In this document: piece after piece, positions 40,297 to 49,495 of the stretch | How the letters are laid out: each line of letters begins with the position of its first letter | Numbering within the stretch: the stretch's first letter is position 1 | NCBI GenBank assembly: GCA_040754075.1 | Contig: JBFMDH010000014.1 | Location: 62,001-126,000 of the forward strand | Reading direction: 5' to 3' | Source: Acidobacteriota bacterium | GTDB taxonomy: Bacteria > Acidobacteriota > Blastocatellia > UBA7656 | DNA length: 64,000 nt | Translations under genes and position numbers: made by a program | The notes under the pieces: model-generated | The model's database searches: none | Seen by the model: only the letters and a program-made list of their open reading frames with translations | What the model was told of the DNA's origin: nothing

Positions 40297-42027
40297 ATGA
40301 TGAAAAAAAAATTATTCACCAGCATTCAACCATTTTATTTCACAGGGATTTTATTGATTCTGGTTTTCTCGGTGTTCAATCAAAGCTTATCAGCCCACCC
40401 GCTCGGCAATTTCACGGTCAATCACTATTCGCGCATTCAGATACATCGCGACCGCATCAATATTCGTTACGTTGTCGATATGGCGGAAATCCCGGCATTT
40501 CAAACGCTCGCAACCCTCGACACGGATAATAACGGCAAGCCTTCGCAAGCGGCATTGACGGCTTACGGCGAGCAAACCGCAAAGCTTTATGCCAAGGGGC
40601 TGAGTCTCTTGCTTGATGGTGAACCGCTTGAACTCAAAACGCTTTCGCAAACGGTTTCAACGCCCGACGGTAATGGTGGACTACCGACGTTAAGGATTGA
40701 ATGCGAGTTTTCATCAAACATTAAAACCACCAATGACACACAACGATTAGTTTATCGAGATAGCAACCACACCGAACGCTCAGGGTGGCATGAAATCGTC
40801 ATCGCGCCTGACGCGGGGCTGGCAGTTTTCGATAGCACGGCATTTGCCAATGGCATTACCGATGAACTCAGAGCCTATCCCGAAGACCGGCTTGCAGCGC
40901 CGCTCGATGAACGCAGCGCCGAACTCGCTTTCACGACAACCGCCGTGCCTGCAAACGCGCAAATCTTGATGACCCGCGAAGGTCGCGCCATCAAACCGAA
41001 TCGCGACCACCTGGTTGAATTGATTACCGTGAAGGAATTGACGCTGCCGGTTGCGCTATTTGGCTTACTCATTGCCACAGGACTCGGAGCCATTCACGCC
41101 TTGTCGCCGGGTCATGGCAAGACCGTGGTTGGGGCTTATCTGGTTGGCTCACGCGGCACCGCGCGCCACGCCATGTTTTTGGGAATGACGGTTACCATCA
41201 CCCATACCTTAGGCGTATTCGCTCTGGGGCTTGTCACCCTGTTTGCCTCAAAATACATTCTGCCGGAAAAATTATTTCCGATTATCAGTTTAATTTCCGG
41301 GGTGATGGTGCTGTTTTTAGGCTTGAATCTTTTTTTCAAACGTCTGGCGGTCGCGCTCGGCTACAAATCCGACTCGCACCATCACTCACACGATGAGCAA
41401 CACACGCATTCGCATGATGGACATCATCACCATTCGCATTCAATCGACGGACGGCATCACGACCATCATCATTCACATCACCAGCATTCGCATAATGAGC
41501 ATCATCACGAACCGGCGCTCGCACACGCGCATTCACATCATTCTCATGAACCACACACCCATTCACATACCCGCGAACAACAACCACACCATCACGAACA
41601 CTTGGCGCACGGACTCCGGACTCCAGACTCCAGACTCCAGACTTTTACCCACACGCACGACGGGCACACCCATACGCATCTGCCGCCGGGAACCGATGGG
41701 TCGCCCATCACCTGGCGGAGTCTCCTGGCGCTTGGCATTTCGGGCGGTTTGCTTCCCTGCCCTTCGGCGCTGGTCGTCTTGCTCACCGCGATTTCACTTG
41801 GTCGCGTCGGATATGGGTTGTTTTTAGTGATGGCGTTCAGCGCGGGACTGGCGGCAACCTTGACCGCGGTCGGTTTGATTTTCCTTTACGCCGGACGTTT
41901 ATTAAAACGCCCCGTACAACAAAGCAAACTGGTTTATGTGTTGCCGGTCATCAGTTCTTTAGTTATCGCCACACTTGGCGCAGTGATTTGTTACCAAGCC
42001 CTCGCAAGCAACGGATTCACTTTATAA
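40297..42027 (+). CDS. NicO/RcnA-type nickel/cobalt transporter with His-rich loop
   Basis: 576 residues. An N-terminal signal region ends before HPLGNFTVNHYSR, starting an extracytoplasmic domain to about 245. Then come six or so membrane helices. The first transporter half has HALSPGHGKTVVGAYL (267-282), the second GISGGLLPCPSALVVLL. The loop between them (about 363-465) is packed with histidines (HHHSHD, HSHDGHHHHSHS and similar), as in metal-efflux members. Within this loop a TPDSRLQ peptide is encoded by a seven-base repeat run. Efflux is more likely than uptake, by analogy to RcnA. The start follows GAAGG. Confidence 0.82.
   Translation: MMKKKLFTSIQPFYFTGILLILVFSVFNQSLSAHPLGNFTVNHYSRIQIHRDRINIRYVVDMAEIPAFQTLATLDTDNNGKPSQAALTAYGEQTAKLYAKGLSLLLDGEPLELKTLSQTVSTPDGNGGLPTLRIECEFSSNIKTTNDTQRLVYRDSNHTERSGWHEIVIAPDAGLAVFDSTAFANGITDELRAYPEDRLAAPLDERSAELAFTTTAVPANAQILMTREGRAIKPNRDHLVELITVKELTLPVALFGLLIATGLGAIHALSPGHGKTVVGAYLVGSRGTARHAMFLGMTVTITHTLGVFALGLVTLFASKYILPEKLFPIISLISGVMVLFLGLNLFFKRLAVALGYKSDSHHHSHDEQHTHSHDGHHHHSHSIDGRHHDHHHSHHQHSHNEHHHEPALAHAHSHHSHEPHTHSHTREQQPHHHEHLAHGLRTPDSRLQTFTHTHDGHTHTHLPPGTDGSPITWRSLLALGISGGLLPCPSALVVLLTAISLGRVGYGLFLVMAFSAGLAATLTAVGLIFLYAGRLLKRPVQQSKLVYVLPVISSLVIATLGAVICYQALASNGFTL
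41611..41643. repeat. Seven-base repeats inside the NicO coding sequence
   Basis: GGACTCC, GGACTCC, AGACTCC, AGACTCC, AGACT, in direct tandem. Thirty-three bases, so the frame is preserved (RTPDSRLQT-type peptide in the His-rich loop). Only one arm is present. It resembles the intergenic heptamer elements and looks like an insertion tolerated because the loop is disordered. Confidence 0.65.
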
Positions 42028-42055
42028 AAATTGGAAAGGGTAACTGTCATGTCAG

Positions 42056-42487
42056 TTGAAAAAAAATATTGAAGTTCTTCATCGCGCACTGGAACAATTC
42101 AACAATCCGGCAACCCGCGAAAGCTATTTTGCGCTTTACGACGACAACGCCGTGTTGCAAAGCTATGCGGAAGTCGAACCGGGACTTGCAAGTATCAAAC
42201 AGTTCTATCAACAGTTGTGGTTGGCTTTCCCGGATGCGCGTGTCGAAGTCGAAGAGGTGTTTGCAAGCGGCGACAAAGTAGCCTGCCGGTTCGTGATGTA
42301 CGCGACGCATCAAGGCGATTTCAACGGCTTGGCGGCAACCGACAAAGCCATTGCGCTTCCGGGCATTACCATTTTGCGTTTTGCCAACGGCAAATGCGTC
42401 GAGCGTTGGAGCCAGTCCGATTTCTTAGGTTTAATGCAACAACTCGGTGCCATCTCCGCCCCTGATACGCATTTCGCAAAATTATAG
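42056..42487 (+). CDS. SnoaL-like (NTF2 fold) protein, start affected by an A8 tract
   Basis: 143 residues from TTG at 42056. The body is a small NTF2-like/SnoaL domain (YDDNAVLQSYAEVEPGLASIKQF, then GKCVERWSQSDFLGLMQQLG), a fold often acting on small metabolites or polyketides. An ATG at 42049 with GGAAAGGG ahead reads MSVEKKY and stops at once. Removing one A from the A8 run (42059-42066) would give MSVEKNIEVLHRAL and continue in the real frame. Either a TTG start is used or the A-run holds a frameshift or sequencing error. Confidence 0.7.
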   Translation: MKKNIEVLHRALEQFNNPATRESYFALYDDNAVLQSYAEVEPGLASIKQFYQQLWLAFPDARVEVEEVFASGDKVACRFVMYATHQGDFNGLAATDKAIALPGITILRFANGKCVERWSQSDFLGLMQQLGAISAPDTHFAKL

Positions 42488-42673
42488 ATATTTCATTTCA
42501 TAAGCATTGCTCAGCAAATCCGTTCATCCTATGCAGCCGATTTCATCCTGCCATCGGTTGCAGGATATAAAAGCCGTTATGCGATAAACTCATTTGCTTG
42601 AAATTAAAAATTGATTCGCTTAGCATAAGGCTGTTTTATTAGAGGACTTATTTTCCTTTTTCTCCAGATAAAT

Positions 42674-43090
42674 ATGTGGGTTCGCAAATCAGAAAAAGAG
42701 ATTGAAAATTGGCAGAAACTTCAAGCGCAAAAATGCAATGATAAGCTTCGACCATTTCTAGTCTCGCTTGGTATCTCAACGGCGAGTTTTATTGTTTATT
42801 TATTAGGCTATCGCGGCAGTTTCAGAGGATTCATATTTTATTCAGAGTCTTCAACTTCCGGGATAAGGGCACTAATCATTTTTGTATTTTTCTTTCTCAT
42901 CATTTTTTCCATTGCAATATTTAATCAACGCCGCTACGGAGCACTGACACCGAATAGAGATAGCCTGTTGTGCCAATCGTGTCAGACTCCTTGTGCTTAC
43001 AATGCAGAGCAAAGGTGCTTTTGCGGTGGCAAGCTTGAACCATTCGGCTATTTCAATTGGGTTCCTGACGAATCTTTGACTGAGGATTGA
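42674..43090 (+). CDS. Small membrane protein with a cysteine-rich tail
   Basis: 138 residues. Two membrane helices (about 27-46 and 66-88) precede a C-terminal stretch with Cys pairs CQSCQTPC and CFCGGKLEP, consistent with a zinc-ribbon-like tail. No family recognised. The start at 42674 has no strong ribosome site. Stands alone between two uncertain genes. Confidence 0.5.
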   Translation: MWVRKSEKEIENWQKLQAQKCNDKLRPFLVSLGISTASFIVYLLGYRGSFRGFIFYSESSTSGIRALIIFVFFFLIIFSIAIFNQRRYGALTPNRDSLLCQSCQTPCAYNAEQRCFCGGKLEPFGYFNWVPDESLTED

Positions 43091-43233
43091 AGATATTCCG
43101 GAGCTAGAGGGATCGAACATCACCTCTCAGACATGGGGTTAGTGGGAATTGTGGTTTACTCCAAATCAACAATCCCGACTTACGGAATAGCTGTTAAACA
43201 CCCATTAGCCATTCAGTCTCTATACACAAACAG

Positions 43234-43658
43234 ATGAGATCAGTTTTCGGACATCTCAAGAATGCACCTGAAGAAGAAGTTATTGAGTGGCTAACCTCGT
43301 TTGTTGGTATGCGTAGTGCTGATGGAATGTGGCGCTATCCAAATGAAAAAACTCCCGTTCTTTATATTGAGTTTTACCATGACTATCAAACGGAATTTGA
43401 ATCCGAGGATTATCAAAACCTTTTAAGTAAGCTTGGCAACAAACCCTCTATAACCATAGTCGCAGATGTCAGTGGAAGAGTTCCTGGAATTACGGAAGTT
43501 AAGCTTTTTATAATCGAATTACTCAAGCAATTTGACGGTTGGCTTCTGATGATTATTCAAAGCATTATTGGCGAGTTCAGGAAATAGAAGACAATCTATC
43601 TATAGATGGGCTAACTTACTTCGATTTTGTGGGCTACTACAACAAGGAATTGAAGTAG
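43234..43658 (+). pseudogene. Frameshifted small hypothetical gene
   Basis: From ATG 43234 the frame ends at 43587 after a sudden change to ILQSIIGEF-like sequence. From about 43548 another frame reads DDYSKHYWRVQEIEDN and on through DGLTYFDFVGYYNKELK to a TAG at 43656-43658. Adding one G at 43541-43542 would join them into about 141 residues. The joined product looks like a small cytosolic protein of alternating beta/alpha type. Could be a broken gene or a base-call error. Function not recognised. Confidence 0.6.
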
Positions 43659-43720
43659 CTCACACCATCTTTGATTGTCTGGTTGAATGGTTCAAGTATT
43701 GCTCGGAATTATGGGGAATT

Positions 43721-44107
43721 ATGATGAAAACGAATCAAACAACGCCTAAAAACATTGATGAGTATATTGCCGGCTTCCCTGATGATATTCAGCGGCTTCT
43801 CGAAAACATCAGACAGACTATTCGCAAAGCTGCGCCGAAAGCCCAAGAAGCCATTAAATATCGTATGCCGACTTTTACTTTAAACGGCAATCTGGTGCAT
43901 TTTGCGGCGTTCAAAAATCATATCGGGTTTTATCCAACGCCAGGCGCGATTGAGCAATTCAAAGCGGAATTATCGGCTTACGAAAATTCAAAAGGCGCAG
44001 TGAGATTTCCTTTGAATAAACCGATACCTTTCGCTCTGATCAGCAAAATGGTGAAATTCAGAGTAAAAGAAAATCTTGAAAAAGCTGCGGCAAAAGGCAA
44101 AAAATGA
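43721..44107 (+). CDS. DUF1801 (YdhG-like, frataxin-fold) protein
   Basis: About 128 residues from ATG at 43721, with GGGG a few bases before. The domain reads TTPKNIDEYIAGFPDDIQ, then APKAQEAIKYRMPTF and HFAAFKNHIGFYPTPG, and ends in a basic helix. These are hallmarks of the DUF1801/YdhG family, some members of which resemble iron chaperones. A longer frame to 43568 overlaps the broken gene and is unlikely. Function in the cell uncertain. Confidence 0.85.
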   Translation: MMKTNQTTPKNIDEYIAGFPDDIQRLLENIRQTIRKAAPKAQEAIKYRMPTFTLNGNLVHFAAFKNHIGFYPTPGAIEQFKAELSAYENSKGAVRFPLNKPIPFALISKMVKFRVKENLEKAAAKGKK

Positions 44108-44169
44108 TAGCTGCTATCAGGTATGTTCTGCTCTACGACCACCTATAAAAATCACCTGTGGAGAATGCG

Positions 44170-44688
44170 ATGCGAAAATCGGTGTATGGCAAAACCTGTA
44201 GTCTCAGGTCGGTAAGCGATGTCGCCGAACTACGAGTCGACCCGCAGGCGTTAAAGGTTTTTTTAGCTGCGCCTTCGCAAGTCGATATTCATTTCTACTG
44301 GCAGGCCCTGACCTATCTGCTCACAGGCATAAGCGATGGTGGCGCTGAACCGCTCTGCTATTTGTTTAAAGGCGGTGAAACCATCGGTCAGAACGAAATG
44401 GGAGAGGTGCGCTATCTCAATCCCGAACAGGTGGCTCGCTTCAATGCCGCCATCGCCAACATCAGCCCTGATGATTTCGGCGAAGAGTTATATGACCTCA
44501 AAACGCTTGACGCAAATCATATCTACCCTGAACGCTGGCAAGCGGACGGCGAAGATAACGACCTGCTCAGCAATATTCGCGAGCTGTATTTTTATCTTCA
44601 ACTCTTCATCAAGCGCACCGCCGAGCAAGGCAAAGGCGCAGTCATCGCTTATCAAAATACCGAGCTTTATTTTGAGGATGAGGATTAA
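44170..44688 (+). CDS. DUF1877 (YfbM-like) protein
   Basis: About 172 residues from ATG at 44170; GGAG is eight bases upstream, while the GTG at 44158 would lack one. The region DIHFYWQALTYLLTG, then LCYLFKGGETIG and GEVRYLNPEQVARFN, follows the YfbM pattern. Function unknown, cytosolic. It lies 62 bases after the DUF1801 gene; the two may be co-transcribed. Confidence 0.8.
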   Translation: MRKSVYGKTCSLRSVSDVAELRVDPQALKVFLAAPSQVDIHFYWQALTYLLTGISDGGAEPLCYLFKGGETIGQNEMGEVRYLNPEQVARFNAAIANISPDDFGEELYDLKTLDANHIYPERWQADGEDNDLLSNIRELYFYLQLFIKRTAEQGKGAVIAYQNTELYFEDED

Positions 44689-45295
44689 CCCGAGAGGCTC
44701 ACGAAAATGCGCCAAAGGCTTCTTTCACAGCGCCGTTCGTCTCTGGCAATCTTGAGTTTTTTATAGGCGAGGGAGTCTGCACCGGCAGCGGAATCCAACC
44801 TAAAAAACTGTTGACTTCCGCTTTGAGCGGCAGATAATAGGCTCGGCGTTAAACTACGAAGTTGATAAACATATAGGGGAACCATTAAATTGACGACAAA
44901 GTCTCTGGATCTTTCCTCAATATAAGAATGACGAACCAGAGAAAATCGTAATAAATTGTCAAATGACAGTTTTTTTATTTGAATAAATTGCGAATTTATT
45001 AATGACCGGATGCTTACGATGTTCGCCTGTCTGTTCTTCAATACCTGCTCTCGCAAACGCAACTCCTCAAGGCGAGCACCCGATTAATCCGAATTCAACT
45101 CACACCGCACTTAAATTCACCTGGGGATTCGGTTGATTGGAGGTTGCAGCAAAGCTGTAGTCAGTCCGATGATCGCTCAATCGCGATGGCAGAGAGCAAC
45201 CGGTATCAGCACCCAGCCTAATTAAATTCAGCCCTTTCGGCACAGACAAATTGCCGGACATTAATTGTTCCAACTTTGTAAGGAGAAAGTGAATC
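44689..45295. other. Intergenic region upstream of the V4R gene
   Basis: 607 bases with no supportable gene. Minus-strand frames at 44685-45062 and 45100-45417 lack ribosome sites and show no family pattern. The middle part is AT-rich. Small stems such as CCGCT/AGCGG near 44819-44831 and ATCGC/GCGAT near 45172-45193 occur. The last 200 bases probably hold the promoter of the V4R gene, but no consensus was clear. Confidence 0.45.
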
Positions 45296-45886
45296 GTGGA
45301 GGACATGGAAACTTTAGAAAAAAGTCTGGTGGTTGCCGGGTTGGAATCCTTAAAGCAAATCGGCGGGGAGACGCTCGTACAGGTGCTTTTGGGGCAGCCC
45401 GGAATGATGGATTTCACCCACCCGGAAACCTTGCCGGAACAGATTCCGCTTAATGAATATCTGCGTTATCGCGATACCTTGTTGGAGTTTTTACAAGAAA
45501 GCTTCAGCATGGTGGCTTTTCAAACCGGGCAGATATTAATGAAAAAAATGAATGAGGAGAAAGCCGGTCAGATCAAACGCCTGATTGAACAATTTCAATA
45601 TGCAGCAAACAAATTACCGGCTATCGGACAGGCGGCAGTGCTGGCAGCCAAAGATAATCCGGGCGTGGTGCGGGCGACCATGCGCGGCGAATCCTTGCTG
45701 GTCATCACCATCGACAACTGCCCGGAGTGTCGGGAACTCAGGCGCAACACGCCGTTTTGTTATCTCAATCAAGGGTTGCTCACCGAATTTGCCGACATTT
45801 TTATGGGACTGCGGGTGAAGACTCAAGAGACAAAATGTATCGCGATGGGCGATAAGTGGTGTGAAGTCGAAGTCAGCTTGCTGTAG
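45296..45886 (+). CDS. V4R (4-vinyl reductase) domain protein
   Basis: 196 residues from GTG at 45296 with AGGAG ten bases ahead; an in-frame ATG follows at 45305. The C-terminal half has the V4R cysteine layout: Cys142, 145, 155, 181, 189 (DNCPECRELRR, then FCYLNQGLL and ETKCIAMGDKWCEVEV). The N-terminal half is helical. V4R domains bind small hydrophobic ligands and are found in regulators. The next gene encodes a Roadblock protein, but a terminator lies between them. A sensing role is inference. Confidence 0.8.
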   Translation: MEDMETLEKSLVVAGLESLKQIGGETLVQVLLGQPGMMDFTHPETLPEQIPLNEYLRYRDTLLEFLQESFSMVAFQTGQILMKKMNEEKAGQIKRLIEQFQYAANKLPAIGQAAVLAAKDNPGVVRATMRGESLLVITIDNCPECRELRRNTPFCYLNQGLLTEFADIFMGLRVKTQETKCIAMGDKWCEVEVSLL

Positions 45887-45936
45887 TCAAATCAATTTCC
45901 CCTGCCCGCTGATTCAACCTCCCATTGGTCGGGCGC

Positions 45937-45967
45937 ACCAGGTTGCGAGTTCCTGGTTTTTTATTTT
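45937..45967 (+). terminator. Intrinsic terminator between V4R and Roadblock genes
   Basis: ACCAGG (45937-45942) pairs with CCTGGT (45952-45957), followed by TTTTTATTTTT. CAACCT/AGGTTG can form a competing stem just upstream, so termination could be conditional. Confidence 0.7.
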
Positions 45968-46021
45968 TGGCAGACAGGTTTTTGCAGGCAATTCTTAAAA
46001 CAAGATTGTCAAGGGAGAGGG

Positions 46022-46399
46022 GTGAAAATGCTTAGTTCATCGAATACCGAAATCGTTCATGCGCTCCAATCTTTACAGGAAACCAACCCCAACATTCAGG
46101 CGGTCGCGCTCGCCAGAATCGAAGGCAGTGTCCTGGAAAGCACGTCACTTTCAATGGTCGAAAAAGTACAGGTAGGGTCGACCAGCGCCGCACTGCTGGC
46201 GATTGCAAACAAGATGTGTACCTACATGCGGCTGGGTGACGCCAAACAAATCCAATTGAAAGGCGATACCGGCGCGGTTCTATTGTTTCGCGTCGGAAAA
46301 AGCGCCATTCTCGCAGTCATCATTAATGGAGAGACAAAACTTGAAGCGATATCCGCAGAAGCTTTTCGTCTGGCAAGCCGCTTATCGGTTCTCGTGTAA
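46022..46399 (+). CDS. Roadblock/LC7 domain protein
   Basis: 125 residues from GTG at 46022, or ATG at 46028; GGGAGAGGGG precedes both. Short alpha/beta Roadblock fold with NIQAVALARIEGSVLEST, AIANKMCTYMRLG and AVLLFRVGKSAILAVII. Roadblock proteins of bacteria (MglB-like) often regulate small GTPases in polarity and motility, but no MglA-like GTPase is in this window. Located directly after the V4R gene on the same strand. Confidence 0.82.
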   Translation: MKMLSSSNTEIVHALQSLQETNPNIQAVALARIEGSVLESTSLSMVEKVQVGSTSAALLAIANKMCTYMRLGDAKQIQLKGDTGAVLLFRVGKSAILAVIINGETKLEAISAEAFRLASRLSVLV

Positions 46400-46736
46400 A
46401 GGTGTGGTTTGTTAAGCAAACGTCGATGACCGTTATAACCGCCAGTTCCGATTGTCGGAAGTCTGCATTTGAAAATATCGGGGCTTTGCCAACTCGCACA
46501 CCAGGTCGCAGCCAATTGTCGCTTCAGATTTAAACCGGTGACTTTGCCTTGATGAGCTTTCAGATAATTGTCAATACGCGCCCTTCGATTAACAACGACC
46601 GCTCAGGATTTTCTTTGAGCCGCCTCTGTCCCCCAGCGAAATTACAAACAATTTTGTGTAACCCCGATAACCTAAAAGCCAGGGCTTACTCAGCAACGCA
46701 CAAACTTTGACGGCTGGGGATGAAGAGGAAAAAGTT
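46400..46736. other. Intergenic region before the large membrane protein
   Basis: 337 bases. No gene, strong stem or promoter consensus recognised. The ribosome site of the next gene is at its right end (AGAGGA, eight bases before ATG 46737). Confidence 0.4.
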
Positions 46737-49454
46737 ATGGAGATTTACCAATTGCGCTTCAGTAAACTTACCGCCATCGTCGGGTATATCGGCGTAGCCA
46801 TTGTTTTTCTATCCAGCGCCGCCTATTCGATTCAAGTCACCCTAAATCCCAATGCGGCAACCGGCGTACTCGCGCTGACCTTTTGCGCCATCAACGTCGT
46901 GGCTTGGACGACCGGTCATTTTGCCCGTCGAAACCCGCAAACCTTTGCATTCGGCACAACCTTGCTGGTTCTCGGAGATGTCATCTTTCCGCTCAACCTC
47001 TATGCACCCTTCTTTCTCTATACCGTGTTGCTCAAAGGGAACATTTTTCACAGCGCATCGACGGTGTTATTGGTCGGCGTGACCTATCACCTGATGGGAT
47101 ATTTGCGTCGCGAACGAAGGCGATTTTCCGTAGTGTTTTATCCATACTTTTTCGCCGGCTCGATTGCGACATTACTTTACCTGACGCGCTTCACCTTGAA
47201 CTGGTCTTCCAACACGATTGTCTGGTTACTTATCGGATTTGCGCTTGCGTATCAAGCCATCACGACCTATGGCAAACTGCAACCCGACAACCATTTTTCT
47301 TTTTCTACGGTCGGCGTGCTGCTCGCCAATACGCTTGTGACGGTCATGGCTTTCAGCGCCGAACCCAGAGGTGAATACCTGCTGGCGCTTTTTATCATCG
47401 CGGTCATTCTTTTCCGGCTTGCCTGGACGACCAAAGCTTTCGGTCACGCCAATCGCTTTTTCGGCTTGGCATTTTTCCTGGCGTTGACCACATTTTTCAC
47501 AGCTTGCCTTTATTACTTTAACTCACCCATCGCCGGTTATATCGTCGCCACGACGCTTTGGGTTTGCCTGCTGACCCTGATGGGAATTTATCTGAGAGCC
47601 TATCGATTCTATCCCTTCCAGGAAGCCGCTCACTGGCTATCCGTATTTCTCGGATTGGCTCTGATATTTTTCTGGACGCCTTTCTGGTTGGTCTTGACCC
47701 ACATCCATTTTCAATTGCCGGTTACGCAACCACTGGCATTGCCATTTACGTTTCAATTCCCCCATCAAATCTCTTTACTTGCGCCAATCTCGCTGATTGG
47801 CGTGAGCGTCGCCTTTTTAAGCGGGAGTTATTGGAAGCGTCGCCATCCAAGCATTGCCTTTACTCAATTCGGGCTGGTATTCAATGTTTCATTCATCACC
47901 ATTACTGCTTATCTGCCGCTTTTATTGTTGGTCGCCGCCGGCACAGGATTCTGGTTGGCGATGTCGGCAACTGTGTATGGCGCGGCGCTGGTGCCGTTTA
48001 TTTTCGCGGTCATTTATTTAATCATCAGCAAAAACCCCAACCCGCTTTATCCGATGGTGACCCTCAAAGTAGCGGGTTATATCGCGCTCTTGCTTTCGGC
48101 ATTCACGGCAGTTTACAGCCTAGACCTCGCAATGATGATTATCTTCTGTAGCGCGCTGCTGTTTTTGTGGCGGTCAGTTAGTGAACGTTCATCCTGGATG
48201 CATCTGAGTTTTCTCTTTATGGTCACTGCCGCCGCAAGCCTGGCGACCGTCCGGCTTCCTGAACGAATCAGCCTGTTGTTGCTCAGCCTGCTTTCCGTCG
48301 GTTTGGTCGGCATCTATCGCTGGTTGCGATTTGCCACCAAGATGCATTTTGAAGCTCGCTTGACGCTGTTCTGGGGATTTGCCCTCAGCGTCACCGTAGC
48401 CGTTGTCGATTGGGGATGGGGACAATTTTCGCCTGTCGTTTTTCTGCCGCTCTGGTTGGGGTTGCTCATCGGGCTTGGAGAAAATCAATCGCCCGTCGCC
48501 TGGGAGCCGGGCAGAGAGGTGATTGACAGACAAGTCATCATACAATTCAAACGCTTGAAGATGGTCGGTTACTGGGTAGCACATCTGGCGGGCGCAGCCT
48601 TTGTGATTGCTGCGCTTCAACCGCTAGGCTTACCGGTTGGCTATGAAGCCCTCACCTTGGCGCTCTGGGCTTGGTTACATCTTGGCGGCAATTTTCTGCT
48701 GCCGAATCGACCATCCGAACAACTCGCGCGAACCGCTTTGCGACAAATCATTCACGGTCTGGCATTGCTATCGCTATTGCTGGCAATCATCAATCGCCTG
48801 GAAAATTCCTTGCCGGTTATTGCGGCGTTTCTGGTCGCCGCGCTTTACCTGTTTCTGTACTTTATTCACAAGCGAAGATTATTACAGGACATAACCGCTT
48901 TCGCTTTCATCGCAGCCTTTTATCTGCTCGGCATGCATTTAAAAATTGCGATGACCGAATATTACCTGAGTCTGTTTGGACTCTATTTATGTTTCAGGCT
49001 GTTGCGTAAAGCGCAAACGCCCGCTCACCAATCAACCACCGTCAATCGCCAAGCGCCCGCAAGCGGACGGTTCAAACGTGGGATTCGTTTCGTGTGGAAA
49101 AATTTATTGCCCATCACCATTATGGTGATGATGTTGGGCTACCCGGTCTGGGCGTTCGCCGAAAGCTTACACAACGGACATGTGTATTACCTCGGCGCTG
49201 CCACCATTCTGTTGCTCTACCTGTTCATGGTATCGCGGCAACCGGCGTTGCTGATTTATCTCGTCTGCCTGATTTTTGTTCAAGGAGCTGTCTACCTGTT
49301 GATATTTGGCGAATCGGGCGAACCGGTGAATTTGTTTTTAGTCATCGTTGGCACAATGATTATTATTAACCAGATATTTCTGAGCCATCGCCTGGGCGAC
49401 GAAATTTCAAATTTAAAAACTCTGCCGGTGACCCGGATGGCAAACGGTGATTAA
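46737..49454 (+). CDS. Large polytopic membrane protein of unknown function
   Basis: 905 residues from ATG at 46737. More than twenty hydrophobic segments in pairs separated by short basic loops, with no soluble domain. No catalytic motif, cofactor site or transport signature was seen. The density of helices resembles the DUF2157/DUF2339 group of membrane proteins, but that match is weak. It is followed 42 bases later by a 35-residue membrane peptide with its own strong ribosome site. Confidence 0.7.
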   Translation: MEIYQLRFSKLTAIVGYIGVAIVFLSSAAYSIQVTLNPNAATGVLALTFCAINVVAWTTGHFARRNPQTFAFGTTLLVLGDVIFPLNLYAPFFLYTVLLKGNIFHSASTVLLVGVTYHLMGYLRRERRRFSVVFYPYFFAGSIATLLYLTRFTLNWSSNTIVWLLIGFALAYQAITTYGKLQPDNHFSFSTVGVLLANTLVTVMAFSAEPRGEYLLALFIIAVILFRLAWTTKAFGHANRFFGLAFFLALTTFFTACLYYFNSPIAGYIVATTLWVCLLTLMGIYLRAYRFYPFQEAAHWLSVFLGLALIFFWTPFWLVLTHIHFQLPVTQPLALPFTFQFPHQISLLAPISLIGVSVAFLSGSYWKRRHPSIAFTQFGLVFNVSFITITAYLPLLLLVAAGTGFWLAMSATVYGAALVPFIFAVIYLIISKNPNPLYPMVTLKVAGYIALLLSAFTAVYSLDLAMMIIFCSALLFLWRSVSERSSWMHLSFLFMVTAAASLATVRLPERISLLLLSLLSVGLVGIYRWLRFATKMHFEARLTLFWGFALSVTVAVVDWGWGQFSPVVFLPLWLGLLIGLGENQSPVAWEPGREVIDRQVIIQFKRLKMVGYWVAHLAGAAFVIAALQPLGLPVGYEALTLALWAWLHLGGNFLLPNRPSEQLARTALRQIIHGLALLSLLLAIINRLENSLPVIAAFLVAALYLFLYFIHKRRLLQDITAFAFIAAFYLLGMHLKIAMTEYYLSLFGLYLCFRLLRKAQTPAHQSTTVNRQAPASGRFKRGIRFVWKNLLPITIMVMMLGYPVWAFAESLHNGHVYYLGAATILLLYLFMVSRQPALLIYLVCLIFVQGAVYLLIFGESGEPVNLFLVIVGTMIIINQIFLSHRLGDEISNLKTLPVTRMANGD

Positions 49455-49495
49455 CCTGTCCTTAAACCTGAGGACTTGTGAAGGAGATTTTCATA

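Noticed and set aside
44685-45062. 125-codon minus-strand frame after the DUF1877 gene
   Set aside because: No ribosome site; composition changes abruptly with the AT-rich stretch; no recognisable fold.
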